NCBI RefSeq assembly: GCF_021130785.1
Contig: NC_060210.1
Span: 183,860,001 to 183,924,000, forward strand
Reading direction: 5' to 3'
Source: Homalodisca vitripennis
Lineage: Eukaryota > Arthropoda > Insecta > Hemiptera > Cicadellidae
DNA length: 64,000 bases
The notes under the pieces were generated by a model, which was given only the letters and a program-made list of their open reading frames with translations, was not told the origin of the DNA and did no database searches. Below are positions 35,739 to 51,330 of this stretch, one piece after another. Position 1 is the first letter of the stretch. The number at the start of each line of letters is the position of its first letter. The position numbers were made by a program, and so were the translations under genes.

Positions 35739-35850
35739 TCGTGCCGAGGACACAATGTCATTGTGGTCTGTCCACTCAGCAGATGTGTTTAATGTAATTA
35801 GTATTCTCTTTGCTCCTTGCAATTACCGTTTCAAATGGAAAATTACCAAT
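35739..35850 (+). repeat. Family C repeat, copy 1
   Basis: TGTGTTTAATGTAATTAGTA and TTCTCTTTGC, then GTTTCAA, match 42856-42947 with small changes, including the preceding TGGTCT. Class unknown. Confidence 0.6.
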
Positions 35851-36531
35851 TCTAATGCTAATTAGAACTAATAATTGAAGCGTGTTAGCTAAAACACGCG
35901 TCCATGTTGTGGTCATAAGGATGGTGTCATTTGGTACATATAAAATATAAGTAATCACAATCTTTTCAATATTCCGTCTGATTTCAAAGCAGAACATGAC
36001 TCGATAAAGTTTCCTTCCTAAGTGATACGTTTTCATGCACGAAAAAGTAATAAAGGTAAGATCTATATGCAAAATTCTACGTGGATAAATAAAATGGAGT
36101 TTCTTTAACTTTGAAATCTTTTCGAAATTATTGTTTATGAGTTATTTCATAAACAACCCAGTTCATAATATGAAGGATTATTTTATGTTTTTAAGATTTT
36201 TATTTTCGGCAATTTTCAAGGATATTGAAATTCAACAAGGGCACCTAATTTGAAGAAGACAAATGTCCCGAGATTAAACAGACAATTTCCTGGTTATTTA
36301 TTAGAGTACGTATAAAAGACAGAAATGTTTATGTTTTTGATGAAAAATAAAATTAAAAGCTTAACAGATTTTCATTAGAGTAGTGGAAATCCAAGTAAAG
36401 TTATTTAACACATATACCTTCAATCATATGCCTCAATAATAAATAAATTAGTATTAATTACTTATATATGAAAACCGAGGATTCATTATTTTTACAGTGA
36501 TTGGTGGAGTTAGAAATGATCATTATTTAAA
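35851..36531. other. A+T-rich spacer
   Basis: A minus-strand frame of 98 codons (35776-36072) overlaps the end of the family C repeat and is not supported as a gene. Confidence 0.45.
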
Positions 36532-36544
36532 ACACACACACGCG

Positions 36545-36636
<92 letters not shown>
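36532..36636. repeat. Compound (AC)n-(CG)6-(CA)n microsatellite
   Basis: AC units (36532-36540) lead into six CG units (36541-36552), then CA units to 36636 with a single TA interruption at 36599-36600. The whole tract alternates purine and pyrimidine, the pattern that favours Z-DNA. Confidence 0.97.
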
Positions 36637-36639
<3 letters not shown>

Positions 36640-37988
36640 CGAGATTTTAAGAAACACTGTATAACATGGCTTTAATGGGCCTACTCATGAACAGTTTTAA
36701 ATACGATCTTTTTACACTTTTAAAGCAACATTTCAAGGTAAGCAAGCGATGATAAAAGAAACAAATTGGCAAAGACATAAAAGTGTATCTTTTTAAAAGA
36801 ACAAAAAATAATACTTTATGTGCAGAGAGTGGATTGAAATATACTGTATAAATGCGTGTTAACAAAAGGACTTTGCTTTACTTTTTAGTGAATTTTTAAG
36901 TTTTACTTAGTATCACTTTTGCATCAACACAAAACCATTCACAGATTCCATAAAACGCCATTTGTAGCTGTAAACTATGAAGTGTGTTGGGGTATCGTAC
37001 AAGAAATTCCCCTAAATGGAAGTTGTATCCATAATGGATGTTAGAGAACAAGCTGTTGCCTACAAACTTGGATATCCCCTCCCGACCAGTAACTACTCCG
37101 TCTTCCTTACAGACGTGTCTGACAAGGTGTAAATTACAGGAGTGAAGTTACAAGCTGTAGAAAGGGTGCATGTATAAACATCAATTCTTGATGACACCAC
37201 TAGAAACATTATACCGCACACTACGATTTGATTTAAAACTATGTACACAAACACCACTGAGCTTTTATGCAAAATTTCAACTATGTAGCTACATGTGTTA
37301 CTATGTAACATTTTATAATGCAATAAATTAATGTACTCTTTTTATTTACAAATTTATTCATACCGTGATTCAGTATAATGTTTTTTCAACTGAGAACTTA
37401 CGAGCAAGTAAGTAAAATAAAATAACATAATGTCTTATGTGGTCTCAGATTTTCATCTATAAAGTCTCTTAGTTGAAACTTACGAAATCTCTTAATTAAT
37501 TTTATTTGCTTGAAACAACAATACGTGGGTGGAATATATACAAAATATAACTGGTATTATCAATCCGGTTTTAACGGATTGATATTATTACAAGTGTCTT
37601 AAACAGTAAAGCCTACTACTACTGGGAATTTTTAAACCACCTGAAAATAACCAGGAAAATAGCGCTTACACAGCAAATTCTTAAATGCTTATTTATTTAT
37701 AATTTATTTTTTTCTACTATGCATAAACTATAGATTACAAGTTTTTTAACATGTATTTTCCAAACTATTCCTCCGTTTTCAAACCTGTAATAAACCCGTA
37801 TAAAATGTAATAATGGCTCACAATGAAAAGAATAACAAAAACGTAAAGATAGATTTGATACTACATCTACTTTTTAATGTCATAGCATGTATTGAATTTT
37901 TCATTTTAGAATACCTCTGGGTGATCTGTTTATTTAGTGTGAGAAAGTGTTTGTTTGAAAAACTACAGAGTATTGCAAGGCTGTTAAT
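36637..37988. other. A+T-rich stretch with one hairpin
   Basis: Perfect 10-bp arms TATCAATCCG/CGGATTGATA lie at 37558-37567 and 37575-37584 around a 7-base loop. No T-run follows that would mark a terminator. Short frames at 36647, 37093 and 37813 are not supported. Confidence 0.5.
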
Positions 37989-38190
37989 GAGACAATAAGA
38001 ATATCCCTTCTCCTAAATTATACTATATTTTGTAGTATAGATGTCTCTTATGTCGAAACTATATAAATATTTCATTTTTAGGTTCCTTGTTACTTGGATT
38101 GTTCGTTTTTTTGGATCCCTTCAGCCGAACATGACTCCAGATTTTAGGAGTAACGTCCGTTTCAGACTAAATTGAACGTGAACTGAACAT
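37989..38190 (+). repeat. Family A repeat, copy 2
   Basis: In order: GAGACAATAAGAATATCCCT, TTATACTATATTTTGTAGTA, ATGTCGAAAC, then a GAACATGACTCCAGATT block and GTGAACTGAAC. It aligns with 60979-61190 over its whole length with frequent substitutions. Confidence 0.65.
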
Positions 38191-39400
38191 TCACAGTGAA
38201 CCAACCCTTTCTACTATAACTACGTGATGTGTATGAGTAAGTCTCTTAAATTGGCTTTTCTCCTTTAGCAATAGGAGATCATCCGCAAAAATAATTTTGG
38301 CTTTTTAAACCCATCTTTGTGGCAATAACTTTACAATAAAATAATATAACGAAATTGAATGGATCTTTTATAAATATTAAATGAATGTATTCAATGACAG
38401 ACTGAATGAACCATACAAAAAAAATTTGATTTTAAAAATTTTCAGATAATAGATGTCAACCAGCAAGAATGACAGTATTCTACGAACTCAATTTTGAGAC
38501 AATGAAGATCGATATCCTTGTAATGTCATTTTTATTAATAAAGAAACTTTTTATTTTAACTTATTATGTGGTACTCTTTAAAACAAAATTGCTCATTTTA
38601 GTATTGCAGCTGGAAATATGATTGTACATTTACCTTTGCTGTATAAGATATTTTTAAGTTACAACATTATTAGACTTTAAAAAATAAATTTCTATTTTTA
38701 TTTTATAAAAAATATGAGTTTTAGCAGAGGATATTTTTATTTTTATTATTAGCATTTCGTTGCTTTAAAAATATTCTTGTTGGAAAACAAAAGCACGCAA
38801 TAACGTTGTTTTTAAACAAAACAGTGAAACATTTAGCTACATGTATGAATCTTTGTCACTCATAACACAGTTGTGACACAACTAAAAAAGTAAAAACATT
38901 GGACAATTAAAAATTAACGCTGAGATACGCAAGGTAAAAAGGACACTGTTGTCATTCGTGACTCAAGATAAGCAAACAAAGGCTATAATGAGCTGCAGTC
39001 ACGAGCATTCAGGTAACAACAATAAGGACTCATTCTGTACTTCACCAACAATTTCTCCCTATTGTCCGCCGGTACTGTTGGACGTGATATTCTCAGCAAC
39101 ACAAACCCGAACTAGTCCCTTGGTTCATCGTATATCTACCCAATCGGAAATTCTGTATCAGTATTACGTGTTTGTCTATTCATCCATACCTGTTTGCTTT
39201 ATTTTTTTGTAACTACTCGTGAATTTGGTTCCGTAAACAGCCATTAAAAATCTTTGACTAATACAAGATCGTCCTAGGTGTGTATTAGTCAAAAGCAGGA
39301 GGCCACTCCAGATTAACTAAATCTAAATATTTCTACTAAGCATGCATATGCACTGCAGAAATTACTATGTGATAAACAAATGATTCTTCCTTAAACTTAC
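38191..39400. other. A+T-rich stretch, no gene seen
   Basis: TTGGCTTTTCTCCTTTAGCA near 38254 also occurs, nearly identical, near 41586, which hints at another short shared element. The plus-strand frame at 38949-39212 opens with TTG and has no motif. Confidence 0.4.
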
Positions 39401-39466
39401 CTTAAACTCAGTATTGTTTTGATAATTTGGTTCATCCTTGGCCACTCGTATCCAAATGAACCCAAG
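39401..39466 (-). CDS. Candidate coding exon with strong donor
   Basis: On the minus strand the segment ends at GAGTTTAAG|GTAAGTTT, a near-perfect donor. A T/G-rich acceptor (GCATTGTGTGCTGTGTCAAAG) precedes it. Read in phase 0 it gives LGFIWIRVAKDEPNYQNNTE then FK, with an N-glycosylation site NNT. The frame stays open upstream into a hydrophobic stretch (LLLTLF...LALCAVSK), so the exon may begin further upstream. One alternative frame is also open. No family is recognised. Confidence 0.33.
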
Positions 39467-41636
39467 CTTTGACACAGCACACAATGCAAGGCACGAGTAC
39501 CAGAGGTCAGAAGTAAACAAAGTCAATAACAAAATTCAAGCAAAGAATTTAAAACACTTGTCACACTTATGGTTGTTGTAAATAGGTAAACCGTTTACTT
39601 TAATTACTTTAAATTTTTAAACAATAGATCCATTTTAAGGCTAAACGACAAAAGATGACAAACTTCCATGCTGTATTATCATGGAAATCTTTAAATAAAA
39701 TAGGACTAGAAGTGATGAGTTCTCGATTTTTGAATCCCTATTTGGCATACCATTCAAGACATTTTCATACATAGGAATACTTTAAACAATGACTCAAAGT
39801 ACTCCACTAATATTTGTTTTATTACGTGTCTGTTTGGTATTATCATTGTAGTATGTAATGTACACAGTATATGAAATTGTATAGGATCGTAACTATAATG
39901 TTCATATGAAATGATGTGACGTTAAACTTGATTTAGAGCTTCCGTTATTGCATAAATCCCACCAACATTATCTCTGTAAATAGAATATTGGCTAAACCAT
40001 AACGGAGATCAGCCAAACTGACATTTCCTGTATAAACACTATCAGAAGATTTCACTCGTTTCCCTTTCCTGTTCCATATTATGATTATTTTTACACGGTC
40101 AAGTTAGCCAACGTTGGCTTAAGTGAAAAATCACAAATAAATATGACAAAAATACTTATAGTTTCTCCATCACATGGTGAAAAGTTTTTGTAATATGTTT
40201 TCCTTAATGCTTTACATGAATTAACGTGTTTGCAAATAAACTTTCTAATCTTTTCATATAACGATGTTGGCAGCACATCTTTATCTTGATATAAAAACAA
40301 GACTACAGACTTTGATTTTGAAAATGGCTTCCGAAGCCACCAGTAACTACTAGTAATGGTAAATATAAATAAATTAATAATCCAATAAATAAATAATAGT
40401 AAGAAAAAATAATAAGCTATGAAGCCTAAATAGTATTGAAAACATTTGTTTAATTAATAGCACCTAAGGGATTAATAAAGTTGAAGGAACACATCCTACA
40501 ACGCTTACATACATAATAGGCTTGACTAGTTAATTGAGCAGATGACCCCAGTGCGTGCCCAAGTAGGAGCTACCCCCTAATAGCCCGGATGCCACAGATC
40601 CTGTGTTCCTGGTAATTGAGCTACCTGACTTACTTTATAATCAACCTCTATAACAGGAGTGGTGAATACCAAACTATTGGTTGCTGGAGTGAATAACTTT
40701 GTTCAATTTTACTTTATTATTGAATTAAACATAAACCCTTTTACATCTAGTTGAATAATAAAATAATACATAGTGATAGAAAAGTTTATGTCCTGCTAAC
40801 AATTGAATTAACGTACAGAAAAATTGAAATTAAGAACTAAAACCTGAATTAATGGACACGTTTTTTATTGAAATTATATCATTAATTTTTTTTTTCGTCG
40901 TAATGTGACAAAATTCTATTTTTAGGTTGCCTTTCCCGAACGTTTACATTAACAAAATCCCATGCATTTTCGTCACATTGCAATTTTGGCCTTTGCAGTC
41001 TAATAAACAATACAGAGAAAAAGGTTTACGTTAAAATAATAGATCCCACTGATATGAAATATCCAACTAGTTACTTGTTTCTAAATTCTATAGTTCTATA
41101 GACTTTACCAATTCTTTGTAGCTATTTTTGTTTTCTGCGGTTCCCACAAAGAAGACTTCTGGTCAGCGTAGGAATCTCAAGTTTCTCTCTTAGAATGAAG
41201 AATTTTCGTGATTAAATTTTTTAGGTAATTAGATCACATTGCTTGTGTCAGTTGTCCTCCTTTTATTTTTAGGCTGAATCCGAATCTCATTATTTTACTT
41301 ATAACCTTCTTACCATCGGTAGCAATTCTGACAATTGGCTTATAGATAATTCTTTTTCTTGTAATTGTGAATGTTTATAATCACAAATATAAATCAACTT
41401 GCTGTTTCGTTGCAGGTATTTTAAATGACAAGCCTATTACAGATGCAAAGTTTTATAAAAAATTTTAAAATTTAATCTTAATATTATACACTTAGACTAT
41501 TTTATGTCAATTACCTAAACAAATTAAGAGATTTGATTGTTTTTTTTTTGTAATTCAACATGGAAGTCAACTTCTAACTCAAAAGTTGGCTTTTCTCTTT
41601 AGCAAACCTTCGGTATAGTTTTTTACCCTAAACTGG
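39467..41636. other. A+T-rich stretch, one G+C-richer patch
   Basis: 40545-40635 is G+C-richer. Its reverse strand contains GGTAGCTCAATTACCAGGAA, similar to a tRNA A-box, but there is no matching B-box or cloverleaf, so a SINE remnant is only a possibility. No gene is seen. Confidence 0.35.
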
Positions 41637-41783
41637 GCTAAAAATATCTCTACTTTTTGGGTTTACACACTTCAAAATATTTATTTGCTCATAATCCAAA
41701 CCTTAAGTGGCTAAAAATATCTCCACTTTTTGGGTTTATACACTTCAAAATATTTTATTTGCTCATAATTTAAACCTTCGTCG
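41637..41783 (+). repeat. Tandem duplication, 73-bp unit
   Basis: GCTAAAAATATCTCTACTTT (41637) and GCTAAAAATATCTCCACTTT (41710) begin two consecutive units that differ at only a handful of positions, including one inserted T. This is far less diverged than the dispersed repeats, so the duplication looks recent. Confidence 0.93.
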
Positions 41784-42855
41784 TTTTTTAATAGGACTTT
41801 TTAACAAATATTGTGCGCGAAAGCAACGCTTTTATATAACTAGTTATTGCATGGAAGTTCAATCTTTCTCAACAATTCCTCAATCAACTCAGTTAATGTG
41901 TTAAACAACAATTACTGAGGATATTTAAAGTGAATGTACCAAAACATCGTTTGCTCTCAACAAATGCCAAAACTATTGATAAATTTATATACCTTTATTT
42001 TTTATATCACTGGCAAACATCAGCCAGTGTCATAGTGTAAGGAGAAGTTTCTATTTTGGAATCAATTAGATAATGTTCAAAACGTATATTTATATCTGAA
42101 AATCTGTTGCTACGTCATCATTACTAACATTAATATAATACTATATCGATCTGTAAATCTTATACATTGTAAGAATCTTTTGTTTACCGAAAGCATCATT
42201 TAAAGTCTTTAAATATTGTTCTATAGATTTTTAAAACCTATATTTATATTACGTATGACATCATTCCAAAATATACAGAAACATTACTGTCTTTATTAGT
42301 ACATTAAATAATTAAGTACACAGATAAAGTGAAAACTTTAAAAGTCTTTTATTCAATTTAAAAATTAAATGCCTTATTATTTAATATGTAATATTAAAAC
42401 AAATATATAGACTTATTCTCACCGTGCGAACGGACCACTAGCCTATAGGAAGAGGATCGTGTCAAACACAATAAAGAGGAGAGAATCTATATTACCCTTA
42501 TATATTCGTCCAATTTTATTTTTCATGGAAAAACTGTGCGGAATTACTATTTTCTTCGAGATGCACAGATTAAGGTCAACAACCTAGACTTTTGTGTTTA
42601 AACTTTAACAAAAGTTTAAAGTTTTTGTAGCCTAAATTATTTTTTCTATACCATGTCAACAAGGGGGATCAACAAACAAAGTGATCTAATGAAAACCCAA
42701 GGATAAAATTTGCTTGTGCTCAGCCCATGACTGTTGGTATCCCATATTTTACTTTCACAATAATATACGTAATTGCTTTCTCTTTACTAGAGTCACGGCT
42801 CATTAACCACACCATGTCCTCAAACCGGTCCAATTAGTGGAGGTAATTGCTCTCA
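41784..42855. other. A+T-rich spacer, no gene seen
   Basis: Nothing beyond composition is supported here. Confidence 0.5.
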
Positions 42856-42947
42856 CCACAGTCACTTTGGTCTCTTGACAGGTGTATTTAATGTAATTAA
42901 TATTCTCTTTGCATGTTTCGCTTTTACAGTTTCAATATAATTTTACA
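42856..42947 (+). repeat. Family C repeat, copy 2
   Basis: TGTATTTAATGTAATTAATA and TTCTCTTTGC followed by GTTTCAA match 35739-35850 in the same orientation. Confidence 0.6.
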
Positions 42948-45453
<2,506 letters not shown>

Positions 45454-46560
45454 CGTTTTCTTGTAGCTTAAATATTTTAAGAGGATCAATTTGTTGTTTG
45501 ACTTGTTTTTTGAATATTAAACGTTAATATCATCAACTAACTGACTTAATACTCGAAATGTATTATTATTGTATTGTTGTCATAACAAATAACGATTGCA
45601 TTATTCTAGAAATTTGAGATTTACGATAGGGGCTGTCTGGCATTTTCGACTCACTAAAAACTTTAGAAGACATTTCCATCTGGATTCCAAATGAGACGAC
45701 ACCAGCCACAAAATGACGCTGAATTTTTTTCCATACTGCACCAAAAATATATCCCACTTTGATTGTTGAATCATACGAAATAAATAGAATTCTATGTATG
45801 ATCATTTTGTATTATTATTACTATATTGTTATGAGTATTAAAAAATGGCAAAGAGAAACGTATTGTAAATAAGGGAATTTTATTTAATCGAAAAATGTAA
45901 TTAAATATATTTCAATATTGGAGTTTTGAGGTGTTGTTTGTTTCTGCTCCTTTATATAGTTCAGCAAAGTAATAATACCTGTTATAGATTAGTTTTATAA
46001 CTTACAAAATAATTTGTATAACTACAAAAAGTTTAAATCTAGTAAAAATGAAGTTAAAATTTTAAAAATTTTACTATACTGAATTATATACAAGCCAAAT
46101 ACTCATATTCACTATATAAACATAAAATGGGCAAGTATGATTACTTCAATTTAAGTATTAACTTTGTCATGTAAATACGCTAATGAAGATTTTTTGAGCA
46201 ATTTAAAATTTAAAACTAGTAGTTAGTAAGGAAAAGATTTCGAATAATATTTATTTTTTGGACGATACATTTAAAATCAAGGACTTTGTCCTAAACATCA
46301 GTAATATTGGTAACATTTTTGTTTAATTACTACTAGTTTGAAATAAACAACTTAATTTCAATAATTCGTAAAAGAAAACAACAATTTGACATGAGATTAA
46401 TAAGAAAATATACTATATAAAGTGTATTTTAGCTTATTACTGACAAACTTTTTATATTAAAATACGAGTATTGAACATTCAAACTTTCTACTAAAAGACG
46501 AGGACCATTTAGTCATATTATTATAGATATTTTAATTTTGATAAATCCCCTGTGATCAAG
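45454..46560. other. A+T-rich stretch, no gene assigned
   Basis: A minus-strand ATG frame at 45566-45805 (79 codons, starting MIIHRILFISYDSTIKVGYI) has varied codons but no splice or homology support, so it stays unassigned. Confidence 0.35.
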
Positions 46561-46589
46561 GATGAGATATTGGCGTCCCTAGTCTCACA
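46561..46589 (+). CDS. Possible 29-bp microexon
   Basis: ATCCCCTGTGATCAAG|GATGAG ... TCACA|GTAAGG encloses a segment of about 50% G+C reading DEILASLVS. The flanking DNA is A+T-rich. It is too short to be more than suggestive. Confidence 0.1.
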
Positions 46590-48334
46590 GTAAGGATATC
46601 TCTGACACTGACATATTAGTTCTGTATCAGGTACCGAGCCAGCATCTAACCGTGATTAAGGAGTATATCTGTTACTATTATCGAAGTAAATTTGTTAATT
46701 TTAGCAGCTTTGATGTTACTTGTTGCATACGTAGGATGTTTTTTTTCATTCTTAACAAAGGAAAATGTCCGAAACTAAAATTAAATATAATATATATTTT
46801 AAAATGTTAATGAAAAGTTTATTACGTCTTCTTGCATTAAAGTATAAATCACTGTATAAATAACAGGTGATACACCTGCAAAATTCGTCAACATTGCCTC
46901 ACTGTATTTCTGGCATCGTTTCATTAATCATGGGAAACATACTTACGTTGCATTATTATTTCAACCAATCATAAAGAATTTAAGATAGTAACTTTATATA
47001 TAATTTTAAGTTACGATTAATTTTTACAACTCTAATAAATTACATTTCATTAATTATAATTAAAAAAATTATGTAAGGAAGTAACAAGAATATGGACAAA
47101 CATATTTTGAAGTTAAAAACGAATGTATCATTACGAGTCTAGAAAAGTTCAATCAGAAAATACATTTTGAAATCCAACAGGAGGCTTCAATGAAATAATA
47201 CTTCTCTAACCTCTCCCATTGATTGAAATAATCCGTTACTATGAGCAAAAAAACTTTTTTTTCGTTATTAAAACAATTTTAAACATTGTGACTGACCATA
47301 CTAAACAAAAATATTTAGTTTAATATGAATTCAGAATGAAGTTATTTTATTTGATACGTCATTTGATCATGCTGTGTCCTAAACTTTCATATTTCTGAAA
47401 TATTCTTATTTACCAAATAAAATGTTGTAGCTATACAACTCAACCGATTAGTATCTGCTCATGATTTTTAAGATATTTTGCATTTTAAAAATCTTATCGT
47501 ATATAATAAATATATTTTTATTATAAAAGAGTAGCGATAGAATGTCTATTACGTATATATCTTTGGATATGTTTAGTATTTATCCCTAATGTAAGTTTAG
47601 TTGGATGAAATACTATTTAATGATCTACTATTTTTTAACATTTAATGGGCTCTATTATGTGTAAACAATGTTATTCGCATAAAAGAATTATTTTTTTAAT
47701 TTAAAATTTTATTTATAAAGACACATTAACAATCCCGTTTAAGAGAACACCAATAATCTGCAGTTAATACGTTTCTTAATAGCAATACCCATTATCCGAC
47801 TTTTGCTGTTAAAAGTGCCATATATTTTAAAGTGATTAATAATTATAAAAGTAAAATTAAAGCAGTGCAATATAGAGACAAGATTATCGATGAAAATGTA
47901 AAGAAAAGATACGAGTTGTATTCATAAGTAAAGCGCTGAAAAAAGGAGAGAACATCAGGTCTTGCAGGTTGGCAAGACTTTAATGCTAAGACATGGACCA
48001 GCAGGGTACCACGCTGGATATACACCACGCCACGTAATAATTTTATATTAAATATTTTTATATCAAATATTTTTATAACTTCGTAAACAATATTCTTATT
48101 TTATAATTACTTACTAAATAACAAATGTGTGTTGTAAATTAACTAAATAAAGTTAACAGATTCTGTTCAATATGTCATCTATCATATAACTATTCACTTC
48201 ACGGGTAGGTTACTTTCAATATTGAATTTAAAGAAAATAATACAGAAATAGCTTTATTTTTGACTTAGCAAAATAGTAGTTCTAAGCATATAATTTATCA
48301 ACCTAATGTTTTATTTATTGCTTGAACTTTAGTG
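46590..48334. other. A+T-rich stretch, no gene seen
   Basis: No repeat or exon-like structure is supported here. Confidence 0.5.
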
Positions 48335-48535
48335 AAGTCTAACGCTCGTTGAGCTGGAAAATTTAATTTCGGCCTGTCTGTCTGTTTATATGTTCGTATA
48401 TCCGAATGATATATGAAATATAGACTTACAATTGTACATGAAGGTTCATTTCTGTATAAAGAACACTCAGTTCGACGATGGTGCATATCTCTCTATGGTA
48501 TTTATCTGAGCGTTATTAATCATTTTTCAATTTTT
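48335..48535 (-). repeat. Family D repeat
   Basis: CTGGAAAATTTAATTTCGGC leads into CTGTCTGTCTGTTTATATG and ATGAAATATAGACTTACAAT, which are reverse-strand core elements of family D. The minus-strand open frame at 48298-48486 lies inside it and is not a gene. Confidence 0.55.
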
Positions 48536-50067
48536 CGGTGCTTATGAAAAGACCATTGGGTAACAATTATGCTAGTGTATAAAAACAGCATAAAATAGCA
48601 AAAAATAACACACCTATAAAAACCCGGCACTGTGACATCATTTTAACACAGGTAGCCTAACTTTCCTTATACAAAAGTGATTTTATTGTCAATTGGTGTG
48701 TACAATTTTAATATTTAAACAATACATTATATGAGATCCAATTTGATAAAAATAAATTTGAATGTATCAGTAGAAAAACAAGTAGAGAAAGATTCCGTAT
48801 GCGGACTGTAAATTTTCGATGAAATTTCATTTATACAAGATTGCTGTCTATAATCGTTAATTTTGTGTAAAATTATTGTTGTACGATTTTATACCTATCA
48901 GTGCAGAAAAGGAGTCATACACTTGAAGTTATCCATGAGAAGACTATTACTACGCATGGTTTGGTGTACGTCTACCTTGTCTAGTATATATTTAACATGT
49001 AATAATAATTTTCATAATTGACACTTGTAATTATGTTTAATCTAAAGGTCTTAAATGACCTAATATTAATGCCGGAAATATTTTTAATTTCAAATACTTA
49101 AGGGATTGCATATTGCCAAACTATTTCAACAAAAAATTTAATAATATAAATTATTTATATTGTTATTATTATTTACGGTAGCCTATTGTTAGTCATTTAT
49201 TTTAAAGCTTCAAAAGAGAGAATACCTGGATTAAAAAAAAATTACTACCCTAATTATGTTAAGAAACTAATTAAATAATAAAGGTTACGAAAGGGATGCA
49301 TGCCTGATCAACCAACTACAGAGAACTGAAAAGTGGCCAATAGTAATTGCAATCGTCACGGTAGTAAGAAGGAAACAGAGATTGTCATTGGTTCATTATA
49401 GGGGAACGACACTGTGACGCTATCTCTATTCCGTTGGATTTTTGTTTCTCTTTTGGTGGTTTTTTCCGAAATTTGTAACTAACACCGTTTAGACGTTAAG
49501 AATTTTTAAGAGTATGATAAAATTACGAACACAAGTATAGTTCCTCTTCTTCACGTGTCAGAAACCTAAAAAATAAGGTTAAGCACGCATCTAAATTAAA
49601 AAATCAACAAAAAACTAGATGAACTTGTGTGTTTTTATACTGAAAAACAGAAAGTTGTACGTCAAACAAAATTATGTATATCTCATAAAAAGCACCAGAC
49701 AAGTATGTTTTGTACCTTTGAAAACAAGTATTTTCACACTTCTACAAAGGGATTTTATCTGTTTTTAAAAGTTAGGCATACCCGTGATACAAACTAATGA
49801 TTACCAAAAACGCCACAGAAAGGATGAATCGGGTCATCAGCTCATTCATGACACACAGTTTGTGATTTCTGAGCCCACAAATCAGGAGACTTGGATAATT
49901 TATCACCTATGTGTCAATCGCTCTACATGTCTCTTCGTGGAAAGAACTGGGAACTAACTCTTTCAGAGGGAATTGTACCATTTCCTTGCTGTGTGTTAAT
50001 ATTCATTTTAGTATAAGCTAGTTTGCTTTCCGTTCTGCCCTCCTATGAGATTTAGCTGAGAGTTAAG
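48536..50067. other. A+T-rich stretch, no gene seen
   Basis: No supported feature. Confidence 0.5.
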
Positions 50068-50160
50068 AACGCTATTCGCTGGAAAAATTTAACTTCTGTT
50101 TGTCTGAAGGATATTTCAAGAACAAGGTAAGCAGTACTAGCGTGCATAGTATTCTTTACT
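50068..50160 (-). repeat. Family D repeat fragment
   Basis: CGCTGGAAAAATTTAACTTC, then TGTTTGTCTGAAGGATATTT and CAAGAAC, match the start of the copy at 48335 and the core. Confidence 0.5.
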
Positions 50161-51084
50161 AATAAAAACAGGTGCATCAGTGAAGTATATTACAGGATTA
50201 TGTGCTTTACCTCCTGTTGGCTGAACCTATCATCAGTATGTATCGTATAACAAATTGTCCTTAAATTAGCTTTTGTGGGAAGTGGAAGGTTTGCCTTTTG
50301 GCTGAACTAGAAACTAATGAGAAACTAAAGTAGCTTTGTGATGGTGCTACAATAGAGTAATTCGTGAAGTGCTGAAAAGACCCTCGTCAACCCCAAACTG
50401 TACGACACACAACAGTGGCCCCTGTTTTGTTGTATTAGTCGGCCAGCCTAACTCAGTTCCACCTATCCTTTCAGTATAGGTCACTCATTCTCTATAATGA
50501 AAACTGTAGCAATATACAACTGGCGTAGTAATGTAGCGTATTTACTTGTTTTATTTCTCTCTGTATCAAGTTTTTAGCTTATTTAAACTTAAGTTAATGA
50601 GATATATAACCAAATGTTACTAAGTACTATGACTCTTGAAGTTTTATTATATCCTATTTGTATTTTATGCTGCAGTTATTCTATACAAATGTAACCTACT
50701 CTTTTGAGCTATAATATTAGTTTTTTGTACTTAATTGATCGTAAAGTATTATGCATTTACCATTTGTTTGTAATCCTTGTATACAAATAGTGATTTTTTA
50801 AACACCGTACGTGCATATAATGACAGAATTCCTTTCAGTGGTCCTCAGATTGGGATTTATAAGATCTAATAAATTTGGATGAACAAACGAATATCTTATT
50901 CAATTGTTTTAGTATATTTTGCTGTATATCAAAGCAAGAAAAGGGATTACTTACTGCAAAATTTGAACCAAATGTAAGTATTATTTAGGTCAGTAAATTA
51001 AAAATTTTTTAAATTTTAATTTAAAGTACGTCTAAATTTAACTGAAAAAAGAAACGTACAGTTGTTGCGTGTGCTTTGGCGATG

Positions 51085-51330
51085 TTGATCACTCGTGGGG
51101 GTTAAAAATTCTGTCTTTCGGTCGGTCATCCGTACAACGTCTAAAAAAATTAACACTTAGTTTGATTATTTTGCATAACCTTTCATGAGATTTGGTAGAG
51201 CATCACAAAATATTTTTATGTTGGTCTTATGTGTATTTACATTGGAAAAGAGAAACAAACGTGTAAACAAATTTGTAAAATAGCTGAGTACAATTATATG
51301 AAATATTAACATGTGACATAATAACACACG
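51085..51330 (-). repeat. Family D repeat
   Basis: CTGTCTTTCGGTCGGTCATC and CGTACAACGTCT are followed about 190 bp later by ACATAATAACACACGTAGCT, as in the copies at 27612 and 33860. Confidence 0.5.

Noticed and set aside
40545..40635. tRNA gene or tRNA-derived SINE head
   Set aside because: Only an A-box-like GGTAGCTCAATTACC is present; there is no B-box, acceptor stem or cloverleaf.
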